From contig NZ_JAVHNP010000005.1 in the NCBI RefSeq assembly GCF_031769195.1, forward strand, positions 124,001 through 188,000: 64,000 nucleotides of DNA, in the 5' to 3' direction. The notes below the pieces were generated by a model, which did no database searches, was not told where the DNA came from, and saw only the letters and a list, made by a program, of their open reading frames with translations. Both the position numbers and the translations under genes were made by a program. This document shows positions 17,886 through 27,520 of the stretch, piece after piece (position 1 is the first letter of the stretch; each line of letters starts with the position of its first letter). This DNA is from Vreelandella sp031769195 (GTDB lineage Bacteria > Pseudomonadota > Gammaproteobacteria > Pseudomonadales > Halomonadaceae).

Positions 17886-19088
17886 CTAGCTGGTAAAACC
17901 GCTGATTAGGTTGCTGAAAAAGCGCTGAACCTGATCAAATAAACGCTTAAACAAACCACCCTCTTCAATGTTCTCAAGCGCGACCAGCGGGCGCTCACCC
18001 ACCATTTCTTCGCCTAGATACACTTCTAGAGTACCCACGTTATCGCCCACTGCCACGGGAGCCTGAAGGTCTGCATCCAGATTTAAGCGCGCGCGCAGCT
18101 CTTCATTGCGGTTACGGGGTAGCGTCATAAAGACCTCTTGGTCGACGCCAACACGCAGCTCGTTAATATCACCGCCCCATACACGCGGGGTTGCCAGTAC
18201 AGCACCGCGCTCATAAAGCTTCATGGTTTCATAGAAACGGAAACCGTAGCTCAACAGCTTCTGAGACTCTTGAGCCCGCGCTTCGTCTGAGTTAGTCCCC
18301 ATGACAACGGCAATTAAGCGCATACCATCACGTTGGGCAGAGGACACCAGGCAGTACCCCGCCTCCGTCGTCCAGCCGGTTTTCAGGCCATCAACAGAAG
18401 GGTCGCGCCACAGCAGACGGTTACGGTTCGGCTGGTCGATTCCACCAAACGAAAAGGTACGCTGGGAGTAAATCGCGTAGTGCTCGGGGTAATCATTGAT
18501 AATATGCTGCGACAAACGCGCCATGTCATGGGCGGTGGAGTAGTGGTTCTCGTGAGGTAAACCAGTGGCGTTCATGAAGTTGGTGTCGTTCATGCCCAGG
18601 CGAGTTGCGTGCTGGTTCATCAAATCAGCAAACGGCGCTTCGCCCCCGGCCAAATGCTCGGCCATCGCCACGCTCGCGTCATTACCTGAAACAATAATAA
18701 TACCGTGCAGCAGGTTGTCGACAGATACACGGTCGCCCACTTCGATAAACATTTTCGAACCACCGGTACGCCACGCATTTTCGCTGACGTTGACCATGTC
18801 AGTCAGATTGATGGTGCCGCGGTCTAGCTCACGCTCTACCAAATACGCGGTCATCAGCTTGGTCAAGCTTGCGGGCGGCAGGCGCTCATCGGAATTATGC
18901 TCGGCAAGAATACGGCCGCTGTTAGCGTCCATTAAAATCCAAGAGCTTGCCGCCAACTGGGGCGGTGCAGGAATAATCGTTTGCGGCTGTGGAATCACCT
19001 GCGCCATAGCAGGCGACACAATGGCCGTCATGACCGCAAATAGGCACAGCTTGGCGGTACGGCGAATCGACATCAATACATTCATCAC
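17886..19088 (-). CDS. dacA: D-alanyl-D-alanine carboxypeptidase (PBP5/6 family)
   Basis: Periplasmic enzyme that trims the terminal D-Ala of peptidoglycan pentapeptides. The 400-aa protein has a signal peptide (to about residue 29, SPAMAQ), SxxK in PPASLTKLMTAY, SxN in VSGNDASVAMAE and KTG in DGLKTGWTTEAGYC. A C-terminal beta domain and an amphipathic tail (FKRLFDQVQRFFSNLISGF) would anchor it to the inner membrane. It lies downstream of rlpA in the elongasome cluster. Confidence 0.96.
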   Translation of the reverse strand: MMNVLMSIRRTAKLCLFAVMTAIVSPAMAQVIPQPQTIIPAPPQLAASSWILMDANSGRILAEHNSDERLPPASLTKLMTAYLVERELDRGTINLTDMVNVSENAWRTGGSKMFIEVGDRVSVDNLLHGIIIVSGNDASVAMAEHLAGGEAPFADLMNQHATRLGMNDTNFMNATGLPHENHYSTAHDMARLSQHIINDYPEHYAIYSQRTFSFGGIDQPNRNRLLWRDPSVDGLKTGWTTEAGYCLVSSAQRDGMRLIAVVMGTNSDEARAQESQKLLSYGFRFYETMKLYERGAVLATPRVWGGDINELRVGVDQEVFMTLPRNRNEELRARLNLDADLQAPVAVGDNVGTLEVYLGEEMVGERPLVALENIEEGGLFKRLFDQVQRFFSNLISGFTS

Positions 19089-19168
19089 ACACTTCTCACT
19101 GACAAAGAAAATGGCGGCGCATTAAACGCCACTTGGGCACCTACTGAGGTATTACCTACTGAGAGGCA

Positions 19169-20134
19169 TTATCTCACGACAAATACTTGAGGAAAGCCTG
19201 CACGGCGTAGCTCCGCACGCGCTTGCACCTCTTGCCCCGGGCTGACAGGACCAACCTGCACGCGGTGAACATCCGCCTCGCTCTTAACGCGTACGCCATG
19301 GGGCAGCTCACCTGCTAAACGCTGCTGAAGCTGCTGCGCGCCTTCGGCACTGCCCAGCGCGGCAATCTGTAGATAGATGACATCGCCCGGGGGATTAGAA
19401 GCCGGAGCTGGCGGTGGGGACGCGGCGACGCTGGGCGCTGCAGATGCCTCGCGAGACGCAGCAACGGGCGTCGTGGCAGCCGGTGCAGCGCGGCCACCGC
19501 CTCGCTCAGCAATCCACTGAGCAGGGTCAATCGCTTCTACCCGAACCGCCCCCGTACCGTTGTCTAAGATCCCCAAGCGCGCCGCCGCAGCATATGAAAG
19601 GTCAATTTCACGATCGCTATGGAAAGGACCACGATCATTAACACGCACGATCACCGAGCGGCCATTATTTACACTCGTAACCCGCGCAAAGGTAGGTAGC
19701 GGTAGCGAGCGATGAGCCGCCGACATTTTATACATGTCGTAAATCTCACCGTTGGACGTGGCGTACCCGTGAAACTTCTCGCCATACCAGGAAGCCGTAC
19801 CCTGCCGAGCATAACCACGAGAATCAGGCATCACATGGTAAGTTTCGCCCCAAACTTCGTAGGTTGAGCGATTACCGGCCCTGGAAGGCTGTTCAATGCG
19901 CGGTTCAGCATCAGGCACGGTGCTGACATCCGGCGGCGCCACGGGATAAGCATCGCCCGTCATGGCGTAGCGTTCCCCGCTGGCCGCTGCGGGAGCCGCT
20001 GGTGCGGGAGTTGCTCCCCCCACCTCACCGCCAGCCACTCGCTGCGGTGACGACTGGCTGGCACAGCCGCTCATCAAAGCGGCTAACAGCAGCGAGCCGC
20101 TTAAGTAGCGCATGTTGATTCGCGGTTTAGTCAT
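19169..20134 (-). CDS. rlpA: Septal ring lytic transglycosylase RlpA
   Basis: Outer-membrane lipoprotein acting on denuded glycan strands at the septum. The 321-aa protein has lipobox LAALMSGC, a Pro/Ala linker, a double-psi beta-barrel (QGTASWYGEKFHGYATSNGE ... VNDRGPFHSDREIDLSYAAA) and a C-terminal SPOR domain (YLQIAALGSAEGAQQL ... VHRVQVGPV) that binds denuded peptidoglycan. ATG 20134 overlaps the mltB stop by 8 bp and has GGAGG 6 nt upstream. The frame extends further upstream inside mltB, but those residues are not RlpA-like. Confidence 0.95.
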   Translation of the reverse strand: MTKPRINMRYLSGSLLLAALMSGCASQSSPQRVAGGEVGGATPAPAAPAAASGERYAMTGDAYPVAPPDVSTVPDAEPRIEQPSRAGNRSTYEVWGETYHVMPDSRGYARQGTASWYGEKFHGYATSNGEIYDMYKMSAAHRSLPLPTFARVTSVNNGRSVIVRVNDRGPFHSDREIDLSYAAAARLGILDNGTGAVRVEAIDPAQWIAERGGGRAAPAATTPVAASREASAAPSVAASPPPAPASNPPGDVIYLQIAALGSAEGAQQLQQRLAGELPHGVRVKSEADVHRVQVGPVSPGQEVQARAELRRAGFPQVFVVR

Positions 20135-21152
20135 GCTCAGCCTCCGCTTGCTGCTTAATCGCCTCTGCGAGCTCGGCAACGGCCATGGCATACAGATGGC
20201 TATGGTTATAGCGGGTGATGACATAGAAGTTGTATTCACCCAGCCGATAGTGCTGGCGACCATCGGCATACTCCAACACCAGCGGCACGACAGGTGTGTC
20301 AGCTGCCAAAGTGTCTTCAGGCACAACACCTTGCCCTGCGGCGTCGGCAGCGGTGGTGACGGGGCGCACAGTTTGGTTGAAGCTTAGGCCTTCAGGAAGC
20401 GTATCTGGCCCGCTGGCTTCATGGTATATCGCGCCATCCCGCTGCCAGCCGTGCTCGGCAAAATAGTTGGCGACACTGCCAATGGCGTCGACCGGGTTGT
20501 TCCACAGATCGCGCTTGTCATCGTTATCAAAATCGACCGCGTAGGCCTGATAGCTGGTAGGAATAAACTGCGGATAGCCCATGGCACCGGCATAAGAGCC
20601 GTACAGTGAACTAGGCGCCACTTCCTGCTCGTAAGCAATCTTTAAAAAGGCAGCAAGCTCGCCCCGGAAGAAAGTGCCACGCGCCGGATGATGGAAAGCC
20701 AGCGTTGCCAACGAATCTAACACCTTATGACGGCCTTTATGGCGGCCGTAGTAGGTTTCCACGCCGATAATGGCGGTGATGACTTCTGGTGGAACGCCAT
20801 ATTCTGACTGGGCACGAGACAGTGCTTCAGCATGATCGCGCATAAACGCAGCGCCCTCTTCAATACGCTGCTCGGTCATAAAAATTGCGCGATATTCAAA
20901 CCAACGTAGCCGCCGTTCAGCGGCGCCCGCCATCGCATCCAGCACTTCTTGGCGATAGCTGGCTTGAGAAAGCACCTGCTCCAGCCACTCGCTCGGCACA
21001 CCTTGCTGGGTTAATTCATCGACCAACTGCTGGGTCTGCGCATTGTCTTGAGGATCAAAGCTGACCTCTTCCTCTGCCAATACCGCAGGGGTCGAACACG
21101 CTACTAGCATGGCAATTGCGTAACCGCCTGCTTTACTTCGCGCCCTGTTCAT
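20127..21152 (-). CDS. mltB: Lytic murein transglycosylase B
   Basis: Cleaves the MurNAc-GlcNAc bond to form 1,6-anhydro ends. The 341-aa protein begins with a signal sequence in which AMLVAC could be a lipobox, then the SLT_2 domain with the catalytic glutamate in IIGVETYYGRHKGR and the substrate-site motifs GSYAGAMGYPQFIPTSYQAYAVDFDNDDKRDLW. The C-terminus resembles the usual EYNFYVITRYNHSHLYAMAV. It overlaps rlpA and follows rodA by about 45 bp. Confidence 0.95.
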   Translation of the reverse strand: MNRARSKAGGYAIAMLVACSTPAVLAEEEVSFDPQDNAQTQQLVDELTQQGVPSEWLEQVLSQASYRQEVLDAMAGAAERRLRWFEYRAIFMTEQRIEEGAAFMRDHAEALSRAQSEYGVPPEVITAIIGVETYYGRHKGRHKVLDSLATLAFHHPARGTFFRGELAAFLKIAYEQEVAPSSLYGSYAGAMGYPQFIPTSYQAYAVDFDNDDKRDLWNNPVDAIGSVANYFAEHGWQRDGAIYHEASGPDTLPEGLSFNQTVRPVTTAADAAGQGVVPEDTLAADTPVVPLVLEYADGRQHYRLGEYNFYVITRYNHSHLYAMAVAELAEAIKQQAEAEHD

Positions 21153-21196
21153 TTACTCACCACTCCTGTGAATACGCACGACCACGATGTAAACAT

Positions 21197-22357
21197 TTAA
21201 CGTGGTAATAAACGCCGATGGGCATGTATGGACATGAGAATACCGAACCCCGCCAACAAGGTCACGCTGGAGGTCCCGCCAAAACTTACCAGAGGTAGCG
21301 GTACGCCTACTACGGGTAAAATTCCGCTTACCATGCCCACATTGACAAATACATAGATAAAAAACGTCAAGATAATACTGCCAGCAAACAGCCGACCAAA
21401 CGTATCTTGCGATGAGGCCGCCAGCCATAGCCCACGACCAACAATCATCACGTACAGGGCCAACAGTACCAGCATCCCGACGAGCCCAAACTCTTCACCT
21501 AAGACGGCAATAATAAAGTCGGTGTGTCGCTCGGGAAGAAACTCCAGCTGAGACTGAGTTCCCTCTAGCCAGCCTTTCCCCCAGAGCCCGCCGCTTCCAA
21601 TCGCGGTAGTAGATTGGATAATGTTCCATCCTGACCCGAGCGGATCACTATCGGGGTCTAAAAACGTTAACACACGCTGGCGCTGGTAATTGTGCATATT
21701 CATCCACAAAACGGGCAAACCCGCAGCGCCCAGTGCTGCCACTAAGCCGATAAGTTTCCAAGAAAGCCCAGCCAACAGCACCACGATCACTGCCGCACAC
21801 GCCACCAAAAGCGAGGTGCCCAAGTCTGGCTGAATCGCCGTTAATACGACGGGCACACCAATAATGACTGCACACACCAAAATATCTCGCAAACGCGGCG
21901 GTAACTGGCAGCGATTTAAATACGCCGCCACCATCAGCGGCACGGCCAGCTTCATCATCTCAGACGGTTGGAAACGGATGACCCCAGGAATTTCGAGCCA
22001 GCGCTTGGCCCCCATCCCAACGTCACCCGCAATTTCTACCGCCAGCAACATGGCCAACCCTACGCCGTAGGCCAGCGGTGCCCAACGTAAAAAAGTAGAA
22101 GGCGAAAATTGCGCAATAATCACCATGCCCGCGAACGCAACACCAAAGCGCATGGCCTGGGCAATCACAGTGTCAATACGCTGTCCAGAAGCGCTATACA
22201 GTACCAGCAAGCCACCGCCCATCAATACCAGCAGCATTCCTAATAGCCACGGGTCCAGATGGATACGCTCCCAAATGCTTTTGCGCCGAGCAATGCCGCT
22301 ATCTGGCGGGCGTACTGGGTAACCGCGCAGCGAGCGGGTAATCCGTTGCCAAGGCAT
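21197..22357 (-). CDS. rodA: Rod-shape SEDS glycosyltransferase RodA
   Basis: Peptidoglycan polymerase of the elongasome, working with PBP2. The 386-aa protein has about ten membrane segments and the SEDS signatures WLEIPGVIRFQPSEMMKLAVP, AIQPDLGTSLL, GSGGLWGKGWLEGTQSQLEFLPERHTDFIIAVLGEEFGLVG and a C-terminal GVPLPLVSFGGTSSVT. The catalytic-type aspartate lies in QPDLGTS. The ATG is 2 bp after the mrdA stop, with GGAGG upstream inside the end of mrdA, so translation is coupled. Confidence 0.97.
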   Translation of the reverse strand: MPWQRITRSLRGYPVRPPDSGIARRKSIWERIHLDPWLLGMLLVLMGGGLLVLYSASGQRIDTVIAQAMRFGVAFAGMVIIAQFSPSTFLRWAPLAYGVGLAMLLAVEIAGDVGMGAKRWLEIPGVIRFQPSEMMKLAVPLMVAAYLNRCQLPPRLRDILVCAVIIGVPVVLTAIQPDLGTSLLVACAAVIVVLLAGLSWKLIGLVAALGAAGLPVLWMNMHNYQRQRVLTFLDPDSDPLGSGWNIIQSTTAIGSGGLWGKGWLEGTQSQLEFLPERHTDFIIAVLGEEFGLVGMLVLLALYVMIVGRGLWLAASSQDTFGRLFAGSIILTFFIYVFVNVGMVSGILPVVGVPLPLVSFGGTSSVTLLAGFGILMSIHAHRRLLPR

Positions 22358-22359
22358 CG

Positions 22360-24267
22360 TTAATTGCCCTCCACGTTGGCAGTATCCGCTTCTAGCACCT
22401 CTTTAACTTCGTCAATTTCAGGGGCATCGTCTTCCAGTAGCCAAGCATCCGTCATAGCACGTGCCAAATGAGCCGCGTGAGTACTACCGCCCCCAGCATT
22501 TTCTACAATGACAGACACCGCAATTTGCGGGTCTTCAATGGGGGCAAAGGCCATAAAGAGGGCATGGTCACGCAGTCGCTCTTCCAGCTCATCGGCGTTA
22601 TAGCGCTGATCTTGCCCCAGTGAAAACACCTGGGCCGTGCCCGACTTCCCCCCCATCCGATACTCAAGCCCCACACCGGTGCGGCGAGCCGTCCCTTCGC
22701 TACCGGTAAGCACCTTCTCCATACCGCTGTAGACCCGGTTCCACCAGTTGTCGTTGGCAAGCTGGATATCAGGCAGCGTATCGGGCAGCTCCTCTGGAAC
22801 GGGCTCTTCTCCAATACGCAGCGCGAGACGTGGTTTCACCCAGTGGCCCCGGTTTGCTAATGCAGCGGTTGCGCTTGCCAGTTGCAGCGGCGTCACTTGC
22901 CAGTAGCCCTGACCAATCCCCACGGAAAGCGTCTCGCCGGGATACCAAGGCTGATTAAAACGGGCACGCTTCCAGTCTCTCGAGGGCATCAAGCCGGTAC
23001 TCTCACCCTGTACATCGTGAGCGACCCGCTGGCCAAAGCCGAAGTTGGTCATCTGTTCGTGAAGCTTATCAATGCCAAGATCATGGGCGAGCGTGTAGTA
23101 ATAGGTGTTATTGGAGACAGCGATGGAGCGCTCCATGTCCACACGGCCATGCCCCCAACGCAGCCAGTTACGGTAGCGGCGGGAGTCATTGGGCAACTGG
23201 TAAAAACCAGGGTCGTTGATGGTGCTATCAGGAGTAATCACTCCTTCCACCAATCCAGCCAGGGCAAGAAATGGTTTGATCGTGGAGCCCGGCGGATAGT
23301 GGCCGCGAATCGCGCGGTTGAATAGTGGCAGGTCGATATCTTCTTGCAGCGCCCGGTAAGAGGCCACATCAATACCTGTGACAAACTGGTTGCTATCAAA
23401 CCCTGGGGTCGACACCATCGCTAAAATCTCGCCGGTACTGGGCACAATGGCCACAATAGAACCACGCCGGCCATCCAAAAGCTCATACGCCAACATCTGA
23501 AGAGAGCGGTCAAGGGTGAGAGTCAGGTTAGCCCCAGGCACTGGGTCGGTTCGCCCCAGCTCTCGCAGCACCCTGCCACGGGCATTGGTCTCTACTTTTC
23601 TTAGGCCCGCCTCGCCGTGTAGCTCAGTTTCGTAAAAACGCTCTACGCCGGTCTTACCAATAAAGTGAGTGCCCGCGTAGCGTCCTGGGTCTAACTCTTG
23701 CAACTCTTCAGCGTTAATGCGACCCACATAGCCAAGCGCATGGGCCATCACTTCAGCGTCGGGGTAGTAACGCAATAGCTGGGCTTCTACCTCCACGCCG
23801 GGTAACTGGTGTCGGTTTACCGCCAGCCGCGCAATCTGCTCTTCACTGAGGTCACTCATTAGCAGCGCTGGCTGAAAAGGGCGCTGACGCTGACGAGAGC
23901 GCACTTGAAACGCTTCAATCTCTTCGTCAGGAAGCTCTAAAAGATCAACGAGCAGCGCCAACGTGTCATCCAGATTATCAACACGTTCGCGAACAAGGGT
24001 GAGGTTGTAGGTAGGGCGATTTTCGGCCAGCAGAGCACCGTTACGATCATAGATTAGGCCACGATTGGGCGGCAGTGGCTCAACACGCACCCGGTTTTTT
24101 TCAGAACGAGTGCTATATAAGTCATGTTGAACGATTTGCAAATAGCCAAGGCGGCTGACGAGCAAACTTGTCAACACGACCACCACTAAAACGGCAAGCA
24201 GCGCCCTGACACGGAAAATACGCAGCTCTTGCTCAGGGTTTTTTAGCGTGTCACGGCGCTGGGGCAT
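22360..24267 (-). CDS. mrdA: Penicillin-binding protein 2
   Basis: Class B transpeptidase for lateral wall growth. The 635-aa protein has an N-terminal membrane anchor (residues about 22-45), pedestal domain (PPNRGLIYDRNGALLAENRPTY), then the active-site motifs SxxK in YPPGSTIKPFLALAG, SxN in AVSNNTYYYTLA and KSG in GGKSGTAQVFSL. It is followed by rodA; rlmH lies about 96 bp upstream. Confidence 0.97.
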   Translation of the reverse strand: MPQRRDTLKNPEQELRIFRVRALLAVLVVVVLTSLLVSRLGYLQIVQHDLYSTRSEKNRVRVEPLPPNRGLIYDRNGALLAENRPTYNLTLVRERVDNLDDTLALLVDLLELPDEEIEAFQVRSRQRQRPFQPALLMSDLSEEQIARLAVNRHQLPGVEVEAQLLRYYPDAEVMAHALGYVGRINAEELQELDPGRYAGTHFIGKTGVERFYETELHGEAGLRKVETNARGRVLRELGRTDPVPGANLTLTLDRSLQMLAYELLDGRRGSIVAIVPSTGEILAMVSTPGFDSNQFVTGIDVASYRALQEDIDLPLFNRAIRGHYPPGSTIKPFLALAGLVEGVITPDSTINDPGFYQLPNDSRRYRNWLRWGHGRVDMERSIAVSNNTYYYTLAHDLGIDKLHEQMTNFGFGQRVAHDVQGESTGLMPSRDWKRARFNQPWYPGETLSVGIGQGYWQVTPLQLASATAALANRGHWVKPRLALRIGEEPVPEELPDTLPDIQLANDNWWNRVYSGMEKVLTGSEGTARRTGVGLEYRMGGKSGTAQVFSLGQDQRYNADELEERLRDHALFMAFAPIEDPQIAVSVIVENAGGGSTHAAHLARAMTDAWLLEDDAPEIDEVKEVLEADTANVEGN

Positions 24268-24363
24268 GGCAACAGATGACTCTCAAAGCAAACAGTAAAG
24301 GCGGCAGCCCCGGTGGGAGTAGCAGGCAACATACCGGGTAGTGATCAGCCGGATGACAACTCT

Positions 24364-24831
24364 TTAGCGGTGATACGGGTGGCCTACCAGCAACGTCCAT
24401 GCACGATATAGCTGCTCGGCGAGCATAATTCGCACAAGCGGGTGCGGAAGCGTTAGCGGTGAAAGCGACCACGCCTTATCGGCAATAGCGGAAAGCGCAG
24501 GGTCTAAACCATCCGGCCCACCCACTAGCAGCACCACATCGCGACCTTCCATGCGCCAAGCATCTGCTTCTTGCGCTAGCTGCTCAGTGGTCCAGGGCTT
24601 ACCTTTCACTTCCAGCGCCACCACGATTTCATCGCCACGCAACTTCTCGCGTATACGTTGCGCTTCCTGGGCACGGGCTTTTGCGATATCGGCATTTTTG
24701 CCACGCTGCCCAAGTGCAATCTCTTCAATGTCCAGCGAGAAATCCCGAGGAAGCCGCTTGCGGTAGGTCTCAACGCCCTGCTCGACCCATGCAGGCATTT
24801 TCGTACCCACCGCTAACAGCCGAATCCTCAT
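24364..24831 (-). CDS. rlmH: 23S rRNA (pseudouridine1915-N3)-methyltransferase
   Basis: SPOUT methyltransferase that modifies helix 69 of 23S rRNA on the 70S ribosome. At 155 aa it has the full family length, with MRIRLLAVGTKMPAWVEQGV at the start, the SAM-site glycine loop LLVGGPDGLDP and the C-terminal LAEQLYRAWTLLVGHPYHR. Its ATG overlaps the rsfS stop by 4 bp. Confidence 0.97.
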   Translation of the reverse strand: MRIRLLAVGTKMPAWVEQGVETYRKRLPRDFSLDIEEIALGQRGKNADIAKARAQEAQRIREKLRGDEIVVALEVKGKPWTTEQLAQEADAWRMEGRDVVLLVGGPDGLDPALSAIADKAWSLSPLTLPHPLVRIMLAEQLYRAWTLLVGHPYHR

Positions 24832-25214
24832 GACATCGTGGCTCGCTCTTCAAACTGTTTCAGCGACTCACTGATGGCGCCAGCGTCGTTAGGCAGGTCC
24901 GCCCAGAGACGTTCCAGATCATACAGCGCACGGGCCTCTGGAAGCATGACGTGGACAACCATATCGCCAAGATCTACCAGTACCCAATCGGCATTATCAC
25001 CACCTTCAACACCACGGGGATGAAGGCCGGAGGCTTTGGCTTTTTCGACAACGTTTTGGGCCAGTGCGGCCACATGGCGGGTAGAAGTACCGCTCGCGAT
25101 AACCATGAGATCAGTGACTTCGGTTAATTTCGCAACGTCGAGTTGAGTAATATCGCGTGCTTTAAGCTCTTCTAGCGCGTCAATCGCTAGATTTTTCAGT
25201 GTATCGATGTGCAT
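24828..25214 (-). CDS. rsfS: Ribosomal silencing factor RsfS
   Basis: Binds ribosomal protein L14 and blocks joining of the subunits under starvation. The 128-aa protein has the family pattern TDLMVIASGTSTRHVAALAQNVVEKAK, GDNADWVLVDLGDMVVHVMLPEARALYDLERLW. ATG 25214 has AGGAG 5-7 nt upstream; the earlier ATG at 25229 is less likely. The 175 bp upstream separate it from nadD and contain a CA-rich, unstructured stretch but no clear promoter. Confidence 0.96.
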   Translation of the reverse strand: MHIDTLKNLAIDALEELKARDITQLDVAKLTEVTDLMVIASGTSTRHVAALAQNVVEKAKASGLHPRGVEGGDNADWVLVDLGDMVVHVMLPEARALYDLERLWADLPNDAGAISESLKQFEERATMS

Positions 25215-25389
25215 GACTCCTGAAGGCAACCCCTTGTGGTGGTACGTGTGATGGTGCTTGTGATAGCGCTGGTAGTGATACGTACAATGATGCTCGGACG
25301 GTATCGAGTGACATTATTCACGTCGCCATTTCAAGTGGCACCAGCCTGTAAGCGGGCCATTGTAACGGCTTCTTTCACGACTGCCAGCG

Positions 25390-26064
25390 CTATTCGCTGG
25401 ATTGATATAGCCCTTGGCGAAAAATCGCTTGCTCGACGGCTTCAGGCACTAGATAACGCACGCTTTTACCGTCACTTAGGCGCTGGCGAATATACGTAGC
25501 CGAAATAGCCATAAGTGACGGAAGTTCTAGCATTAGCACCCTCCCCCGAGTGTGCTGCATTAACAACGCCACACTATCGACTGCACGATCTCCCACCAGT
25601 TCCTTCAAAGGGGTCGGCCAGGGAGATTGATAACCAGGTCGCGCGATCACTACGAGGTGAGCCAGCTCAAACAGTTGCTCGGCGCGATGCCATTTGGCTA
25701 AGCGCAAAAACGCGTCAAAGCCGATCACCATTACCAGCGGCACGTCGTCGCCATACTGCTGGCGGAGCTCCACCAGCGTATCCACACTATACGAGGGGCC
25801 TTTACGGTGCAGCTCACGGTCATCGGCCAAGAGCCCCGGCGTATTACCAATGCCTGCGGTTAATAAAGCCAACCGTTGAGTTGCCGATACCTGCGGCGTG
25901 TCTCGCAACGGCGGCTGTGGCGCGGGCACCATATGCAGCGTATCCAGCCCTAGCGCCTCACGAACCTCAATGGCACTGCGCAAATGACCGTTATGCACAG
26001 GGTCGAACGTTCCCCCAAGCATGCCTACCCGCAGCGGACGCCCTTCGCGATGCGCAGGGCTCAT
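25390..26064 (-). CDS. nadD: Nicotinate-nucleotide adenylyltransferase
   Basis: Forms deamido-NAD from nicotinate mononucleotide and ATP. The 224-aa protein has the nucleotidyltransferase GGTFDPVHNGHLRSA (HxGH), YSVDTLVELRQQYG, VMVIGFDAFLRLAKWHRAEQLF and the C-terminal ISATYIRQRLSDGKSVRYLVPEAVEQAI. The start overlaps the proA stop by 4 bp. Confidence 0.97.
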   Translation of the reverse strand: MSPAHREGRPLRVGMLGGTFDPVHNGHLRSAIEVREALGLDTLHMVPAPQPPLRDTPQVSATQRLALLTAGIGNTPGLLADDRELHRKGPSYSVDTLVELRQQYGDDVPLVMVIGFDAFLRLAKWHRAEQLFELAHLVVIARPGYQSPWPTPLKELVGDRAVDSVALLMQHTRGRVLMLELPSLMAISATYIRQRLSDGKSVRYLVPEAVEQAIFRQGLYQSSE

Positions 26065-27368
26065 TGCCTCACCTGACCATCACCAAACACTATGTATTTC
26101 TGGGTGGTTAACCCCTCTAACCCCACCGGGCCACGGGCGTGGAGCTTGTCGGTTGAAATACCAATCTCAGCGCCTAAGCCATACTCAAACCCATCCGCAA
26201 ACCGCGTGGAAGCGTTCACAATCACTGAGCTTGAATCCACTTCTGCCATAAAGCGACGCGCCAGGGAGTAGTCTTGGGTCACGATGGCGTCGGTATGGTG
26301 GGAGCCAAAGCGCTCAATATGCTCAATCGCCTCCTCCATGCCATCGACAATCTTGATGGCCAGAATGGGGGCTAGATACTCGGCGTGCCAATCGCTTTCG
26401 GTCGCTGCAACCGCCTGGGGCAGCAGCGTAAGGGTACGCTCACAACCACGCAGCTCAACCTCATGCTCTGCATAAGCACGGGCAAGCTCTGGTAGCAAAA
26501 TATCGGCAATGGGCGCATCTACCAGCAGCGTTTCCATGGTGTTACAGGTGCCATAGCGGTGCGTTTTGGCGTTGACAGCAATCGCTAAGGCTTTTGCCGG
26601 ATCAGCGGTGGTATCGATATAGACGTGGCAGACACCGTCTAGGTGCTTAATCACCGGTACTTTTGCCTCACGAGAAATACGCTCAATCAGTGACTTACCG
26701 CCGCGTGGAATAATCACATCAATATACGCAGGCATGCTAATCATTTCACCCACGGCCGCACGGTCTGTCGTGGCCAACACCTGCACACTGCCTGCGGGCA
26801 GCCCGGCATCGGCAAGGCCTGCCTGAAGGCAGCGGCTCAGCGCTGCATTAGAGGCGCTGGCTTCAGAGCCACCGCGTAATACACACGCATTGCCTGATTT
26901 TAGGCACAGGCTGGCCGCCTCAATCGTCACATTCGGGCGCGACTCGTAAATAATACCGATAACACCCAGCGGCACGCGCATCTTACCTACCTGAATACCG
27001 CTGGGCCGGTAGCTCATGCCGTCAATTTCACCCACCGGGTCTGGCAGCGCCGCTACTTGGCGTAGCCCTTCAATCATGGCATCAATGCGCTGGTCGTTCA
27101 GCGCCAAGCGGTCAAGCAGTGCGCTATCCAACCCATTTTGACGCCCGCGCTGCATGTCTTCGTCATTGGCCTGTAAGATATCCCGGCGTGCAGCATCTAA
27201 GCGTTTCGCCATGGCGGCAAGCGCCTGATTTTTGACCTGTGTATCAGCACGACGCAGTGCGCTAGCCGCGGCGCGAGCACTCTGCCCGAGCGTTTGCATA
27301 TACGCGGGTACATCCCCTGCAGCCAGATGGTGTTGGGCGTCTTGTTGGAATGCATCAGAACCGCGCAT
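26061..27368 (-). CDS. proA: Gamma-glutamyl phosphate reductase
   Basis: Second step of proline synthesis, reducing gamma-glutamyl phosphate to the semialdehyde. The 435-aa ALDH-fold protein has VGKMRVPLGVIGIIYESRPNVTIEAASLCLKSGNACVLRGGSEA, the catalytic cysteine in KTHRYGTCNTMETLLVD and C-terminal VNASTRFADGFEYGLGAEIGISTDKLHARGPVGLEGLTTQKY. GGGAG lies 8 nt before the ATG. Proline is a common compatible solute in halophiles, but proB is not in this window. Confidence 0.97.
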   Translation of the reverse strand: MRGSDAFQQDAQHHLAAGDVPAYMQTLGQSARAAASALRRADTQVKNQALAAMAKRLDAARRDILQANDEDMQRGRQNGLDSALLDRLALNDQRIDAMIEGLRQVAALPDPVGEIDGMSYRPSGIQVGKMRVPLGVIGIIYESRPNVTIEAASLCLKSGNACVLRGGSEASASNAALSRCLQAGLADAGLPAGSVQVLATTDRAAVGEMISMPAYIDVIIPRGGKSLIERISREAKVPVIKHLDGVCHVYIDTTADPAKALAIAVNAKTHRYGTCNTMETLLVDAPIADILLPELARAYAEHEVELRGCERTLTLLPQAVAATESDWHAEYLAPILAIKIVDGMEEAIEHIERFGSHHTDAIVTQDYSLARRFMAEVDSSSVIVNASTRFADGFEYGLGAEIGISTDKLHARGPVGLEGLTTQKYIVFGDGQVRQ

Positions 27369-27520
27369 ACGATCTCCCTATGTCTTAAGCGTTGCCGTGG
27401 TAAGTAGACGTGTAATACGCCCAATGGACATTATACTGAGTGATTCAAAGGATGAGGCCAAGCAATGCGTTATGCTACTGCTCAAAAGGCCATTCGCCAT
27501 CAGGTAGATAGTAAGCCACC

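Noticed and set aside
25230..25389. Unusual GTG/CAC-rich stretch between rsfS and nadD, with a short open frame
   Set aside because: Low-complexity composition only; no exact repeat unit, no CRISPR-like spacing and no convincing start.
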